Made by a program: the position numbers and the translations under genes | Shown here: piece after piece, positions 19,525-27,624 of the stretch | How positions within the stretch are numbered: the stretch's first letter is position 1 | How the letters are laid out: the number at the start of each line of letters is the position of its first letter | Origin: Enterococcus sp. PF1-24 | GTDB lineage: Bacteria; Bacillota; Bacilli; Lactobacillales; Enterococcaceae | Assembly (NCBI RefSeq): GCF_029893325.1 | Contig: NZ_JARXWL010000003.1 | Span: forward strand, 62,001 to 126,000 | Reading direction: 5' to 3' | DNA length: 64,000 nt | The notes under the pieces: generated by a model | Database searches by the model: none | What the model was told of the DNA's origin: nothing | What the model saw: only the letters and a program-made list of their open reading frames with translations

Positions 19525-20751
19525 CTATCTTACTTCATTTAATCGTCTTTCAAATGCTTCATGAGTAGAAAGGTTGACCACATTTGACGTATTTACATAA
19601 ATTTCTGTTGTCTTAATATCTGAATGGGTCAAAGCTTGTGAGACCTCTGCCATTGTTGCACCGCCTTCTTTTGCTAAGGTCGCAAATGTATGTCTTAGCT
19701 TATGAGGTGTTGCATGGGCAAGTTCAGGATGTCTTCTCTGAATACTCTTCATTCGATAGTTCAAATAGTCAATATGAACAGGTACATTCATTTCATTTTT
19801 ACGATTTGTATAAGTAAATAAAAATTGGTTAGAAGAAGTTCGAATATTTATTTGTCTTAACATATCTTTTTGCTGTTCCTGCCATTTTTTTAATAAAGGA
19901 AGTAAAGAAGGTGGTAGTTGAAATACTGTTCTCTTTTTTCCTTTTGTTAGTGTTATATTGCTTTTTTTATCTAGTGTTTGAACTAAAGAAATGGTTTGTT
20001 TTTCAAAATCAATGTGTTTCCATTGCAGTGCGTAAGTTTCACTTTTGCGATCTCCTAGGTTGATTGTAAGAAGTAACAGTAAATAGTCTTGTAAAGAGAG
20101 CGTATCACGCTCAAAATCATTGTGAATAGCATTTAACCATTCCACAAGCTCTTCTGCTGTTAATGCTTCGCCATTTAGGATTCGTTGTCTTTTTAATTGC
20201 TCCTTTTTTGGTTGCCCTACAAATTGAATGACTTTAGCCAAACGATTATATTCAATGTATTCTAAAAGTTCTGCTACTTCAAACAATTGATTAAAGTAAC
20301 TTTTTAACGCTTTGATATTTGAATAGTCGTTCGATTTTTTTACAAAAGTTCTCAAAATTAAATTTTTATTATCATTCAAATAATTAAGGGAATACTCTCC
20401 AAACATGGGTAACAGATGATTTTTGAATAAATGTTGTGTAGCTGTTTGAGTAGATGAGCTAGGAATACCTCTACTTCTTCCACTAGCTCCTGATATATAC
20501 ATTTCCCACCAAATCGTTTCATAAAAATTTTTAAAAGTGATTACGCCTAATGATTCTAATGAACGAGCATTTTTATCTTCTAATACTTTATTGATTTTTT
20601 TGAGAATTTCTTTTTCATCTTTTTTTGCTAACTCCTTTGTCTTGAAAGTTTTTGTGTATTTCTTTGAGGTGATGTTAGAAATTTGCCGAAATTCTTTGGG
20701 ATAAAAAACTTCTACTTTGTAACTACCATTTTTTGTTTGTCTGATTGCCAT
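19525..20751 (-). CDS. int: Tyrosine integrase of element 1 (Tn916 Int family)
   Basis: A 408-residue site-specific recombinase that inserts and excises the element at rpsI. An N-terminal arm-binding domain (1-60) and a SAM-like core-binding domain (about 70-180) precede the catalytic domain. Catalytic residues are visible as Arg235 (GDRKSETYAL), His350 and Arg353 (HKLRHTFA), His376 (LTHSD) and Tyr385 (EIYVNT). The gene ends 170 bases from att copy 1 and points toward it, as usual. Its paralogue at 32555 belongs to element 2. Confidence 0.95.
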   Translation of the reverse strand: MAIRQTKNGSYKVEVFYPKEFRQISNITSKKYTKTFKTKELAKKDEKEILKKINKVLEDKNARSLESLGVITFKNFYETIWWEMYISGASGRSRGIPSSSTQTATQHLFKNHLLPMFGEYSLNYLNDNKNLILRTFVKKSNDYSNIKALKSYFNQLFEVAELLEYIEYNRLAKVIQFVGQPKKEQLKRQRILNGEALTAEELVEWLNAIHNDFERDTLSLQDYLLLLLTINLGDRKSETYALQWKHIDFEKQTISLVQTLDKKSNITLTKGKKRTVFQLPPSLLPLLKKWQEQQKDMLRQINIRTSSNQFLFTYTNRKNEMNVPVHIDYLNYRMKSIQRRHPELAHATPHKLRHTFATLAKEGGATMAEVSQALTHSDIKTTEIYVNTSNVVNLSTHEAFERRLNEVR

Positions 20752-20813
20752 TTAATTGTCACGTCCTTTAAAAAGCAAACCAGTATGCAGAAGTCTACAT
20801 ACTGATTATACGT

Positions 20814-21092
20814 TTATCTTTCAATATTTCCAAGCAACCATTGATCGATTGCTTGTTTATTAAAACGTGTAACTCCTGCTAACCTAACTTTAGGCAGTCC
20901 TGCTTCAATAAACTTATCAAGTGTATTGTTTGAAACATGGAGGTAAGTACAGGTTTCCTTTTTCGTCATATATATCTGTTCTAATCTACAGTCTTCTCTT
21001 GCGCGCTCTATCTCCTTTTTTATGTGTAGGTAGACAGTAGCTTGTAACGCATCCAATTGCTCATCTGATAATGAAATAGATACAGTGTTCAT
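20814..21092 (-). CDS. xis: Excisionase-like DNA-binding protein (element 1)
   Basis: A 92-residue protein with an N-terminal helix and a C-terminal winged helix-turn-helix of the MerR/excisionase type (MTKKETCTYLHVSNNTLDKF, then TRFNKQAIDQWL). It lies 62 bases upstream of int in the same direction. Such proteins bend DNA and direct the integrase toward excision. Very similar in plan to 33895-34176. Confidence 0.8.
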   Translation of the reverse strand: MNTVSISLSDEQLDALQATVYLHIKKEIERAREDCRLEQIYMTKKETCTYLHVSNNTLDKFIEAGLPKVRLAGVTRFNKQAIDQWLLGNIER

Positions 21093-21110
21093 ACTGAATA
21101 CCTCCTCAAT

Positions 21111-21503
21111 TTACTTTCCTTCTTTTTCTAAGATGATCTTCTCTGCTTTGTAATACATAGGATTTCCAGCCATAGAGACTTCTAAATTTTCAAAGCGACA
21201 TTTTACGCTGTCTGATTTCATAATCGTCTCGTTTGTGATAATAAGTTCTGCGCCTAAAACAGTCACTTGCGTTGCTTTTTTTCTAAATTGTCCATCTAAG
21301 ATAGTGACAGAATACTTATACCCGATAATAGTTTCTGTATCAAATTTTCGTGGTCGCCCATCAGAACCTAAGATGACTTCTCCTGTTTTTTCATTTGTTC
21401 GTTCTTCTTGTTCAAATTTTGGCATGACTTCATCTAATTCAAATCGTTCTCCGATATGTGATAAATCAAAATCTCGTTGTGCTAACATTTTTGCCATAGT
21501 CAT
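21111..21503 (-). CDS. Conserved element protein of unknown function
   Basis: A 130-residue protein upstream of xis, beginning MTMAKMLAQRDFDLSHIGER. It is mostly predicted beta strands (ETIIGYKYSVTILDGQF, ATQVTVLGAELIIT), which would fit an OB-fold-like or similar small beta domain. No catalytic motif is evident. It lies between the initiator and excisionase genes in a leftward operon, so a role in replication or maintenance is possible but not shown. Confidence 0.6.
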   Translation of the reverse strand: MTMAKMLAQRDFDLSHIGERFELDEVMPKFEQEERTNEKTGEVILGSDGRPRKFDTETIIGYKYSVTILDGQFRKKATQVTVLGAELIITNETIMKSDSVKCRFENLEVSMAGNPMYYKAEKIILEKEGK

Positions 21504-21543
21504 TTCCTACTTTCTTTGATATAATAAAGTAAATAATATTTTC

Positions 21544-22620
21544 CTAGTCACCTGTTCGAGAGGTGGCTTTTTTTGTCATTTCAACAATAAGCTCTAATAG
21601 TTCTGTTCGTCCGTATTGAGTGGCTCTTTTTTGAAGTTCACTTGCTAAATCAGGCGGAAATAGAACCTCCTTTTCCTCGTAACCCATTTGTTCATCATGA
21701 GATAATAAATGATTCTCAATGCAAAATAGATAAGCGTGGTATACTGCAATTGCTCCATGATGGAAATACCAATCAAATTTCTTTACCAGTCCTGATTTAG
21801 TTTTTGGAATAGAGATGGAAAAAGGACGAGATTTTCCAAGAAATTTTACCCAAGCTCTTAAAGGAGTCTTGAATTCATCATCCGTATAAAAGTTTACTTT
21901 CGCTTTTAAATATCCTTTGACTAAATCTATCAATTCACTATCTAATGCTAAATAGTGATGAACAAATTCATGGGCTTTTTCTCTTCGGAAAACAATTTCA
22001 GTTCGTATCCAAGGAGGAATATCCTTTTTTCGTACGCTTTGCTTTTTTGCTTGTTCTGCCTGTTTGTCATAAAACTTAAGGCGATCATCCGCAGAGGGTG
22101 GTTTTAGATAAACAGTCATCCCTTTTTCCTTTGTTTCAAGCCCATACACATCAAAATAGGTGCTTTTCCCATAAATAAACCGTTTTTTTCTACAAATCTT
22201 CATTAGCTGCTGAGGAGTGAAATAAGGAATAGTATTCCAATCATCAATTGCTGGGTCAACTCGAGTAATCTTAAACTGATTTTCATATACTTGAAACAAA
22301 TTCAGTAGAAAGTCTTTCACCGTCAAATTCATTTTGCCAAGCACTTCTGTTCGATAAAATTCTAATGCTTCTCCACTCATTACCAACATACAATCTATTT
22401 TTTGTTCAGATGAATCAAAGTAAATACGGATGGCTCCATATTCTACTACATGATCGTAGTCATAATGTTCTAGTTTTCCTTGTTTTAAGAAAAAATAATC
22501 ACTGGGAATACCTAAAACATTGTGAATAATTGTATCCAGAGGCTCATTGATGAATAGCTGAATTTGAATCCAATCAAATAGCGCTCGCAAGTTATCCTGA
22601 GATGCCAAGTCACCAATCAC
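21544..22620 (-). CDS. Rep_trans/MobT-like initiator or relaxase
   Basis: A 358-residue protein resembling the replication-initiation-factor family to which the Tn916 relaxase (Orf20/MobT) and RepC-type initiators belong. Recognisable parts are RVDPAIDDWN, the KKRFIYGKSTYFDVYGLETKEKG-type core and KFYDKQAEQAKK. Such proteins nick a specific origin for rolling-circle replication or transfer. It lies directly downstream of a hairpin-rich segment (22621-22834), where the origin is expected. The element has no coupling protein. Confidence 0.75.
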   Translation of the reverse strand: MIGDLASQDNLRALFDWIQIQLFINEPLDTIIHNVLGIPSDYFFLKQGKLEHYDYDHVVEYGAIRIYFDSSEQKIDCMLVMSGEALEFYRTEVLGKMNLTVKDFLLNLFQVYENQFKITRVDPAIDDWNTIPYFTPQQLMKICRKKRFIYGKSTYFDVYGLETKEKGMTVYLKPPSADDRLKFYDKQAEQAKKQSVRKKDIPPWIRTEIVFRREKAHEFVHHYLALDSELIDLVKGYLKAKVNFYTDDEFKTPLRAWVKFLGKSRPFSISIPKTKSGLVKKFDWYFHHGAIAVYHAYLFCIENHLLSHDEQMGYEEKEVLFPPDLASELQKRATQYGRTELLELIVEMTKKATSRTGD

Positions 22621-22834
22621 CTCCTTTTTCTGTGACTAGCATTGAAAAAAATGAGGGGACCTTTTTGCCAAAATGGATTGTATAGAAACGCTGTTGTAAC
22701 AGCTTTATCCATTACTTTTAATCTACTCTAGAGGGTGGTGTTACTATACACCCTCATATTGGCGACAACGTTCGCCAACCCATGACAGCGCCTTTGACCC
22801 TGCGTCGCTTTGTGCGCCCTCGGTCAAATTCTGC
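22621..22834. other. Candidate oriT/replication origin of element 1
   Basis: A non-coding, GC-richer segment rich in dyads. GCTGTTGTAACAGC (about 22691-22704) is a palindrome. TTGGCGA and TCGCCAA (22759-22778) form a perfect 7-bp stem, and TCGCCAA recurs near 22853. It is immediately upstream of the initiator gene, the same relative place as oriT in Tn916. Confidence 0.55.
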
Positions 22835-23317
22835 TTAGGGTGACGCCCGCTCTCGCCAATAGTGTTTTAGTTCCGATTTGCTCTCAATGGCCTGTTCTAC
22901 CTGCTCTAAGCGCTTTGTCAAACGATAGTTTTCTTGTGATAAAGAAATTTTTTGTTTCTCTAAAAGAGTGATTTTTTCACTTTGAAAATCTAATATTTTG
23001 TTGATTTTTTCAATTAGTTGCACAAGTCGTTCATCCAAACTGGCCAGAGTCAATTGTTGCTCATTTCGAAAGGCTTGTTGAATCGCTTCATTCAATCCTA
23101 GTTTTGCCTTATGCTTAACGACAAATTGAAATTTTTGTAGATCAGTTTCTGTATAAGCTAGATAACGTATATGTGTATTTTTATGTCCGACATTCATATA
23201 ATCATATGAGAATTCAATACTACATAAAACTTTTGCAAGCTCTGTCCAACGTCTAAGTGTTCGAGTTGAGTTTAGGCCATCAATTTTTTCTACTACTTGT
23301 TTGCTTGTATAGACCAT
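22835..23317 (-). CDS. MerR-like helix-turn-helix protein with coiled coil
   Basis: A 160-residue protein. The start MVYTSKQVVEKIDGLN is used because AAAGGAGG lies within the longer open frame. Residues 1-80 look like a MerR-type HTH with a partner segment (STRTLRRWTEL, AYTETDLQKFQFV). Residues about 95-145 form a heptad-rich coiled coil (EKINKILDFQSEKITLLEKQ). Proteins of this plan occur next to plasmid and element replication genes and may serve in partition or copy control. Function not proven. Confidence 0.6.
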   Translation of the reverse strand: MVYTSKQVVEKIDGLNSTRTLRRWTELAKVLCSIEFSYDYMNVGHKNTHIRYLAYTETDLQKFQFVVKHKAKLGLNEAIQQAFRNEQQLTLASLDERLVQLIEKINKILDFQSEKITLLEKQKISLSQENYRLTKRLEQVEQAIESKSELKHYWRERASP

Positions 23318-23474
23318 ATTTTCACCTCCTTTCAATCAAAAAATCTGATTTTCAAATATATCTTAATATCAGATTTACGAATTGTCAAGAAAAATCCTAA
23401 AATCAGATAAAAAGATTGAAAAAAAGAGTTGTTACAAGTATAATTGACTTAATTTATTGGAGGAGGGAACACAA

Positions 23475-23993
23475 ATGAATCGGATAAAAGAGCTACGAAA
23501 AGATAGAAATGTAACAGTTAAAGATCTTAGTGAGAAGTTTGGTGTATCTCAAAGTATGTTAACGAATTATGAAAATGGTAGCAGTTTACCTAGAGATAAT
23601 GAAATTTGGAATAAATTGGCCGATTATTTTGAAGTTAGTGTCCCTTATGTGATGGGATTAACCAGTAGACCTTCGGATTATATTAAGGCACCTGTGCAAA
23701 GAAATCCAGATAAACTGTTTGAGGGAATGAAGCCTCTTGAAATAGCTATTTCAAGTTGGGATGAATTTCAAGTTTTAAATTTTTTAGAAAATTTGGATGC
23801 AGAGGATCTTAAGAAAACGGTCAAATTTATGTATGGCCTTCTTCAAGATAATAAATATGATGATAAAGAAATAGCAAGGGAATATATTTTCAAGGCAGAT
23901 AGTTTAACTGTGGATAGAAAAACAAATAACGCTAAGTTAGAAAACATGAGAATGGAAGCAGTGAAAGAGAAACGCTCAGATAAGAATGGATAG
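23475..23993 (+). CDS. XRE-family repressor of element 1
   Basis: A 172-residue regulator. The N-terminal HTH (MNRIKELRKDRNVTVKDLSE, then FGVSQSMLTNYENG) is followed by LADYFEVSVPYVMGLTS, as in Cro/CI-like proteins. The C-terminal half is helical without a recognisable RecA-cleavage Ala-Gly. Start chosen after GGAGGAGGG. It diverges from the leftward replication module, as expected for the control switch of the element. Confidence 0.8.
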   Translation: MNRIKELRKDRNVTVKDLSEKFGVSQSMLTNYENGSSLPRDNEIWNKLADYFEVSVPYVMGLTSRPSDYIKAPVQRNPDKLFEGMKPLEIAISSWDEFQVLNFLENLDAEDLKKTVKFMYGLLQDNKYDDKEIAREYIFKADSLTVDRKTNNAKLENMRMEAVKEKRSDKNG

Positions 23994-24027
23994 CAATGAA
24001 GTTAAAGTAGAGAGCTAGTTGAGTATT

Positions 24028-24192
24028 ATGTCACATCCACACAATGATAGTTTGAAAGTAGTTGATTTCATTAGTGAAGAACTGACAGGATATCCAGCTT
24101 CTAGATTTTTTAGATATGAATTTAGTAAAGAATTAATTACTAAATTCATGTGTTCTCAATTAATTGATTTGTACAAAAGTAGATCAAGATGA
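24028..24192 (+). CDS. Possible small protein (54 aa)
   Basis: ATG at 24028 opens 54 codons (MSHPHNDSLKVVDFISEELT...) ending at 24192. The upstream ribosome-binding site is weak. It does not resemble anything I recognise and may be a gene remnant. The region 24193-24401 after it has one hairpin with a T-run (AAACGC...GCGTTT near 24238-24266). Confidence 0.3.
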   Translation: MSHPHNDSLKVVDFISEELTGYPASRFFRYEFSKELITKFMCSQLIDLYKSRSR

Positions 24193-24401
24193 TCATTTTT
24201 AGTGGTTTGAAAAATAATCCCCAAAATGCTATTATGCAAACGCATGCTGTTGTAAGCGTTTTTTTAGGGATGCTTCTATTCTTTGATAATCAATATTTTT
24301 ATAGACAGTTATACTAAAATAACGTATCATATATAGTATATTAACCTCGTGAAGTGTTTAGTGAAAAAAATCACTATGTTTAGGAGGTGGAGAAAATCAT
24401 A

Positions 24402-24605
24402 TTGAGATTTAAAGATAATATTTATCAATTACTTATCTTGCGTGTTACGTCTGAATTTAGTTTTAGTATGTATTCGATTATTTTCCCATTAATCATATTA
24501 AATATAAGTGGATCTTTATCGCGCGTAAGATTATACTATTCCATTATAAAAATTCCGAGTATTTTGTTATTACTTTTTTTAGGGATTTTGGTAAAAAGAA
24601 GTTAG
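24402..24605 (+). pseudogene. N-terminal fragment of an MFS transporter
   Basis: A TTG start after AGGAGGTGG opens LRFKDNIYQLLILRV and two hydrophobic segments (FSMYSIIFPLIILNI, IPSILLLLFLGILV), typical of the first membrane helices of a major-facilitator drug exporter. The frame stops after about 67 residues and the next sequence belongs to another gene fragment, so this is a deletion remnant. Confidence 0.6.
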
Positions 24606-24615
24606 TAGAAAAAAA

Positions 24616-25023
24616 TTGATTCCTTATGGTTGGAATCCAATGGGGCCATATCTTGTACTTCCTAATTTGAAGTCTTACTTGGAAGAAAAAATCAGAAAAT
24701 TGATATCAAAGATTTGAATATAGAGTTTTATGACACATTATTATCTAAAGATTATCAAAAAATGTTTATAAAGAAAGCTCAAACTAATTTTCCTGATGAT
24801 GTAAATTTGAACTTAAAAAAAATTATTTTCAAGTAGAGAGAACTAAAGAAATTATGCGATCAAAAGCATTTTTTAGTAAATAGAGCAGAGATTATTCGGA
24901 AAGTGTCTTAAGAAATAGTGTCTATATTTTAGGGAAGGCCTGTCCTGACATGAAGATAAATTTAACGATGGAAAGTGATTTTTTTATGAATGAATTAATA
25001 CAATGGCATCCCAAAAGGTGATT
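24616..25023 (+). pseudogene. Decayed N-terminal part of a cobalamin-binding radical SAM-type enzyme
   Basis: Translating across stops and a frame change gives LIPYGWNPMGPYLVLPNLKS, then DIKDLNIEFYDTLLSKDYQK, KNYFQVERTKEIMRSKAFFS and NSVYILGKACP. The GPYLVLPNLKSYLEEK pattern followed by DLNIEFYD resembles the B12-binding domain of radical SAM peptide or methyl-transfer enzymes. A frameshift lies near 24695, an in-frame TAG follows the KAFFSK segment, and the radical SAM core is missing. It sits about 240 bases from the SdpI-like gene, so it may be a relic of an older modification cluster. The 25024-25263 stretch shows nothing else. Confidence 0.4.
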
Positions 25024-25263
25024 TCTAATTAACGTTAAAAATCCATTTTGAAAGCGCTTTATGTGGATTTTATATAGGTAGAATATGTAAAGTTGTATTT
25101 TCTAGTTTTGACAATAGCTCCCTTGTGCTGTCGACTCAAAAGCTCAGAGGTTAGAATAGAAAAAAGGGAGCCTAAAACTAAGCTCTCTAGTGTTTTGATT
25201 CAATTTGCTATTTAAAAAATTGTATTCCTAATATTTTTAATTGAGAATTTTTGTGTTTAGCTC

Positions 25264-25884
25264 TTAATAATTATTGATTCTAAATATCAACAAGCCCAAA
25301 GATACAAAAACAAAAATAAGTAAATATACAATATTTGAGAAATTGGTGAACAGACCTAGTAAAATGAAAACAATACCACAGATCATATAAGTAGCTCCTA
25401 CGAAAAAGTCTTTTTTTAACTGCGAGACATACTTCATCTCTGATGTAGAAGTACTAATTATTGGTATTTTTGATTTGGGTAAAATATTTCCTAAGAATAA
25501 GAAACTTACTCCGATAAGGATAAACGCTAAATTGAAAATATCTAAGGACATGTCTGATAAATTTGAAACAGATTTGTAACTAGATATAATAATATAAATA
25601 TTCAGGATATTCAAAGTTCCCAATGATAGTATTCCAGTAGACAAAATCTGGCCCATTTTAACGCTACTTTCCGTTTTCTTTGTTTGAATTAATAGAAAGG
25701 AACCCATAATAATCATAAAGATTGGGAGAATTAATACTTCGTATTTGATTCCCCATCTATCAATGTCACCTGATAAACCATAGTGTCCTGGTATTTCTGA
25801 AGGAAGAATTCTTAGTGCAAGTAAAGATAATAGTAGTGGTAAAAACATTAGTAATTTCAAAATAAACTTTTTTCTATTTTTCAA
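25264..25884 (-). CDS. SdpI-like immunity membrane protein
   Basis: A 206-residue protein with about six membrane segments. The first loop, LPSEIPGHYGLSGDIDRWG, is the DUF1648 signature of SdpI proteins. In Bacillus, SdpI protects against the SDP peptide toxin and sequesters its repressor SdpR at the membrane. A TTG start after AAAGGAGG overlaps the end of the sdpR-like gene by 11 bases. Its position beside a peptide-modification cluster suggests self-immunity; that role is inferred. Confidence 0.8.
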   Translation of the reverse strand: MKNRKKFILKLLMFLPLLLSLLALRILPSEIPGHYGLSGDIDRWGIKYEVLILPIFMIIMGSFLLIQTKKTESSVKMGQILSTGILSLGTLNILNIYIIISSYKSVSNLSDMSLDIFNLAFILIGVSFLFLGNILPKSKIPIISTSTSEMKYVSQLKKDFFVGATYMICGIVFILLGLFTNFSNIVYLLIFVFVSLGLLIFRINNY

Positions 25885-26182
25885 AATTATTTGCCTCCTT
25901 TATAGAATCAATCCACAGTGTTAGTTGTTCTAAAACGCTCAAATTTAGTTCATAATATATATAATTTTTGAGCTTCACTTCCTGAAGTAAATCTGCTCTC
26001 TTTAGCTGTGAGATGTGATAAGATAATGCAGATGGCGAAACAGACAAGGAAGATGCTAACTCCCCTGTAGTTAATCTTTTCTTGGATAGACACATTATTA
26101 TTTCTCTTCTCTTATCATCTGACAGCGCTCTTAACAGGGTATTTACAGTCATGGGCACCACCTTCGATTTGAATATCTGCAA
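25874..26182 (-). CDS. SdpR-like ArsR-family repressor
   Basis: A 102-residue winged-helix regulator: MTVNTLLRALSDDKRREIIM, then GELASSLSVSPSALSYHISQ and a hairpin wing. It lacks the metal-binding Cys motif of metal-sensing ArsR proteins, as does SdpR. The longer open frame begins with MQIFKSKVVP; the start could instead be the later ATG of MTVNTLL, which follows a GGTGGT-type site. It diverges from the precursor gene, with a perfect inverted repeat between them. Confidence 0.8.
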   Translation of the reverse strand: MQIFKSKVVPMTVNTLLRALSDDKRREIIMCLSKKRLTTGELASSLSVSPSALSYHISQLKRADLLQEVKLKNYIYYELNLSVLEQLTLWIDSIKEANNFEK

Positions 26183-26186
26183 GCTT

Positions 26187-26192
26187 ATTATA
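26187..26192 (-). promoter_or_regulatory. -10 box for the sdpRI-like genes
   Basis: TATAAT on the minus strand, next to the operator dyad at 26195-26218. The matching -35 is poor (TTTCAA, 17 bases), so occupancy of the operator would block it. Confidence 0.5.
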
Positions 26193-26194
26193 TG

Positions 26195-26218
26195 CTATTT
26201 CAAATAAAATTGAAATAG
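26195..26218. promoter_or_regulatory. Operator dyad between sdpR-like gene and peptide cluster
   Basis: CTATTTCAA (26195-26203), 6-base spacer, TTGAAATAG (26210-26218): a perfect inverted repeat. It abuts the leftward -10 and lies just after a possible rightward promoter (TTGAAT 26169, TATGCT 26191). Probable binding site of the adjacent ArsR/SdpR-like repressor. Confidence 0.65.
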
Positions 26219-26313
26219 TTTATATATGATCGCTAGCAATGAAGTCTTGAATGGAAGAATTCAGCACAATAAGATTCGAGATATATTTAGCTAACCTAGA
26301 AAGGAGTGATACC

Positions 26314-26505
26314 ATGTCTGTACAAGCGCCATATGAAAAACCTAGTGTCCAAGTGGATCAAAGCCAAGATGGAGAAATAACGCCTTATATTGGTGTTGTT
26401 GGGGCAAATGTATTTGGGATACTAAATGCGAATGTTTACACAACTGTTAACGTATTTATGGTTGCCAACCTAAATGCTGGCTTTAACTGGAACCTCTCTA
26501 AATAG
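26314..26505 (+). CDS. Modified-peptide precursor with periodic Asn core
   Basis: A 63-residue peptide. The start at 26314 follows AAGGAG at 26300-26306; the open frame upstream is not needed. Residues 1-24 (MSVQAPYEKPSVQVDQSQDG, then EITP) form a polar leader. The rest is uncharged until Lys63, with Gly/Ala/Val/Leu mainly at odd positions. Asn occurs at 32, 38, 40, 46, 52, 54, 58 and 60, all even and linked by steps of six. It lacks Cys and has few Ser/Thr, so it is not a lanthipeptide or sactipeptide. It is first in an operon with a radical SAM enzyme and a methyltransferase. The pattern suggests epimerised, Asn-N-methylated product; processing site unknown. Confidence 0.75.
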   Translation: MSVQAPYEKPSVQVDQSQDGEITPYIGVVGANVFGILNANVYTTVNVFMVANLNAGFNWNLSK

Positions 26506-26569
26506 TAATAATTTGATCTAATTAGGCTTCATTGTTTGCGATCAATTTTGTAGTGAAAGGATGAATAAG

Positions 26570-27607
26570 ATGGATTTTACTCAACAATATCCAATAATTG
26601 ACACTATTCAAGCACAACTTTCTAATCTGAAAAACTTGGATGCTCCATTGATGGTATCAATGGATATAACTAATCAATGTAATCTTCGGTGTGTTCACTG
26701 TTTTAATAATAGTGGATCGGATGAATTATATGACTCTGAACTTACGGATGAAGAAATTATTGATGTAACAAAACAAATCTGTGATCTTCGACCTACTAAT
26801 GTTTGCCTTTGTGGTGGAGAAACGACATGTAGAAAGAACATACTAGATATCATTGATGTTTTGCATGAAGGTAAAGTAGGAAACATAAGCATGGTTTCTA
26901 ATGGGATGACCCTGACTAAGAAAAAAGTAACAGAACTGAATGCGCACGGTGTAACTCAAATTCAGATTAGCCTAGATGGAGTTAATAAGTACCAACATGA
27001 TACTTTCAGAGGTGTAGCTGGATCGTTTAATAATGCGGTTAATGCGATTAAAATAGTTAAGGAGTTAGGACTTTCACCAGTTACAACTTCATTAGTTCCA
27101 AACAAACTAAATTTTAAAGACATCTATTCTTATGTTGAGATGTGTATTGGTCTTGGTGTAGAAGAAATAAGAATAATGCCATTTATTCCTTCAGGTAGAG
27201 GAAAAACATTAGGTAGACAACTGATTCTAAGTAACTATGAGTATTTCAAACTTCAAAATGAGATTGTTCGTGCCCAAAGAGATTTTATTAACGAGGTCTT
27301 CGTTGAATGGGGAGATCCCATTGATCATCTAAGAAGAATGCCAACCAATGCTTTTAATGGATTAAAGACATACTGTATGGAAATAAAATCAAATGGAGAT
27401 TTAACCGCGACTACTTATTTACCTGTAATAGTTGGCAGCACTCGTAAGCACTCTTTAAGAGAATATTGGGATGCTGGTTATGATAGATTATGGAAAAATC
27501 CTAAAATACTTGAGTATACAGAAAAAATTCAGAATATTTATGATTTTGATACTTTTGTACCTGCTCCTTTTTCAGGAGAAAAAGTATATATTGATCTAAT
27601 AAAGTAA
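26570..27607 (+). CDS. Radical SAM peptide-modifying enzyme, probable epimerase
   Basis: A 345-residue enzyme starting at 26570, eight bases after AAAGGA; an earlier ATG at 26561 overlaps that site. Counting from the upstream ATG, the cluster ligands are Cys40, Cys44 and Cys47 (CNLRCVHC), followed by GGE (85-87) and a TIM-barrel core. The C-terminal part resembles a SPASM/twitch region (YCMEIKSNGDL, then VGSTRKHSLREYW) but keeps only Cys272 of the expected cluster cysteines. Peptide epimerases use a single Cys as hydrogen donor, so Cys272 is a candidate. It follows the precursor gene by about 65 bases. Thioether or C-C bond formation is less likely because the core has no Cys. Confidence 0.75.
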   Translation: MDFTQQYPIIDTIQAQLSNLKNLDAPLMVSMDITNQCNLRCVHCFNNSGSDELYDSELTDEEIIDVTKQICDLRPTNVCLCGGETTCRKNILDIIDVLHEGKVGNISMVSNGMTLTKKKVTELNAHGVTQIQISLDGVNKYQHDTFRGVAGSFNNAVNAIKIVKELGLSPVTTSLVPNKLNFKDIYSYVEMCIGLGVEEIRIMPFIPSGRGKTLGRQLILSNYEYFKLQNEIVRAQRDFINEVFVEWGDPIDHLRRMPTNAFNGLKTYCMEIKSNGDLTATTYLPVIVGSTRKHSLREYWDAGYDRLWKNPKILEYTEKIQNIYDFDTFVPAPFSGEKVYIDLIK

Positions 27608-27624
27608 CGGAGAGGAGTATTTAT

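Noticed and set aside
26314-26505. Lanthipeptide, sactipeptide or lasso peptide precursor.
   Set aside because: The core has no Cys, few Ser/Thr, and no lanthionine synthetase, cyclase or asparagine-synthase-like gene is nearby.
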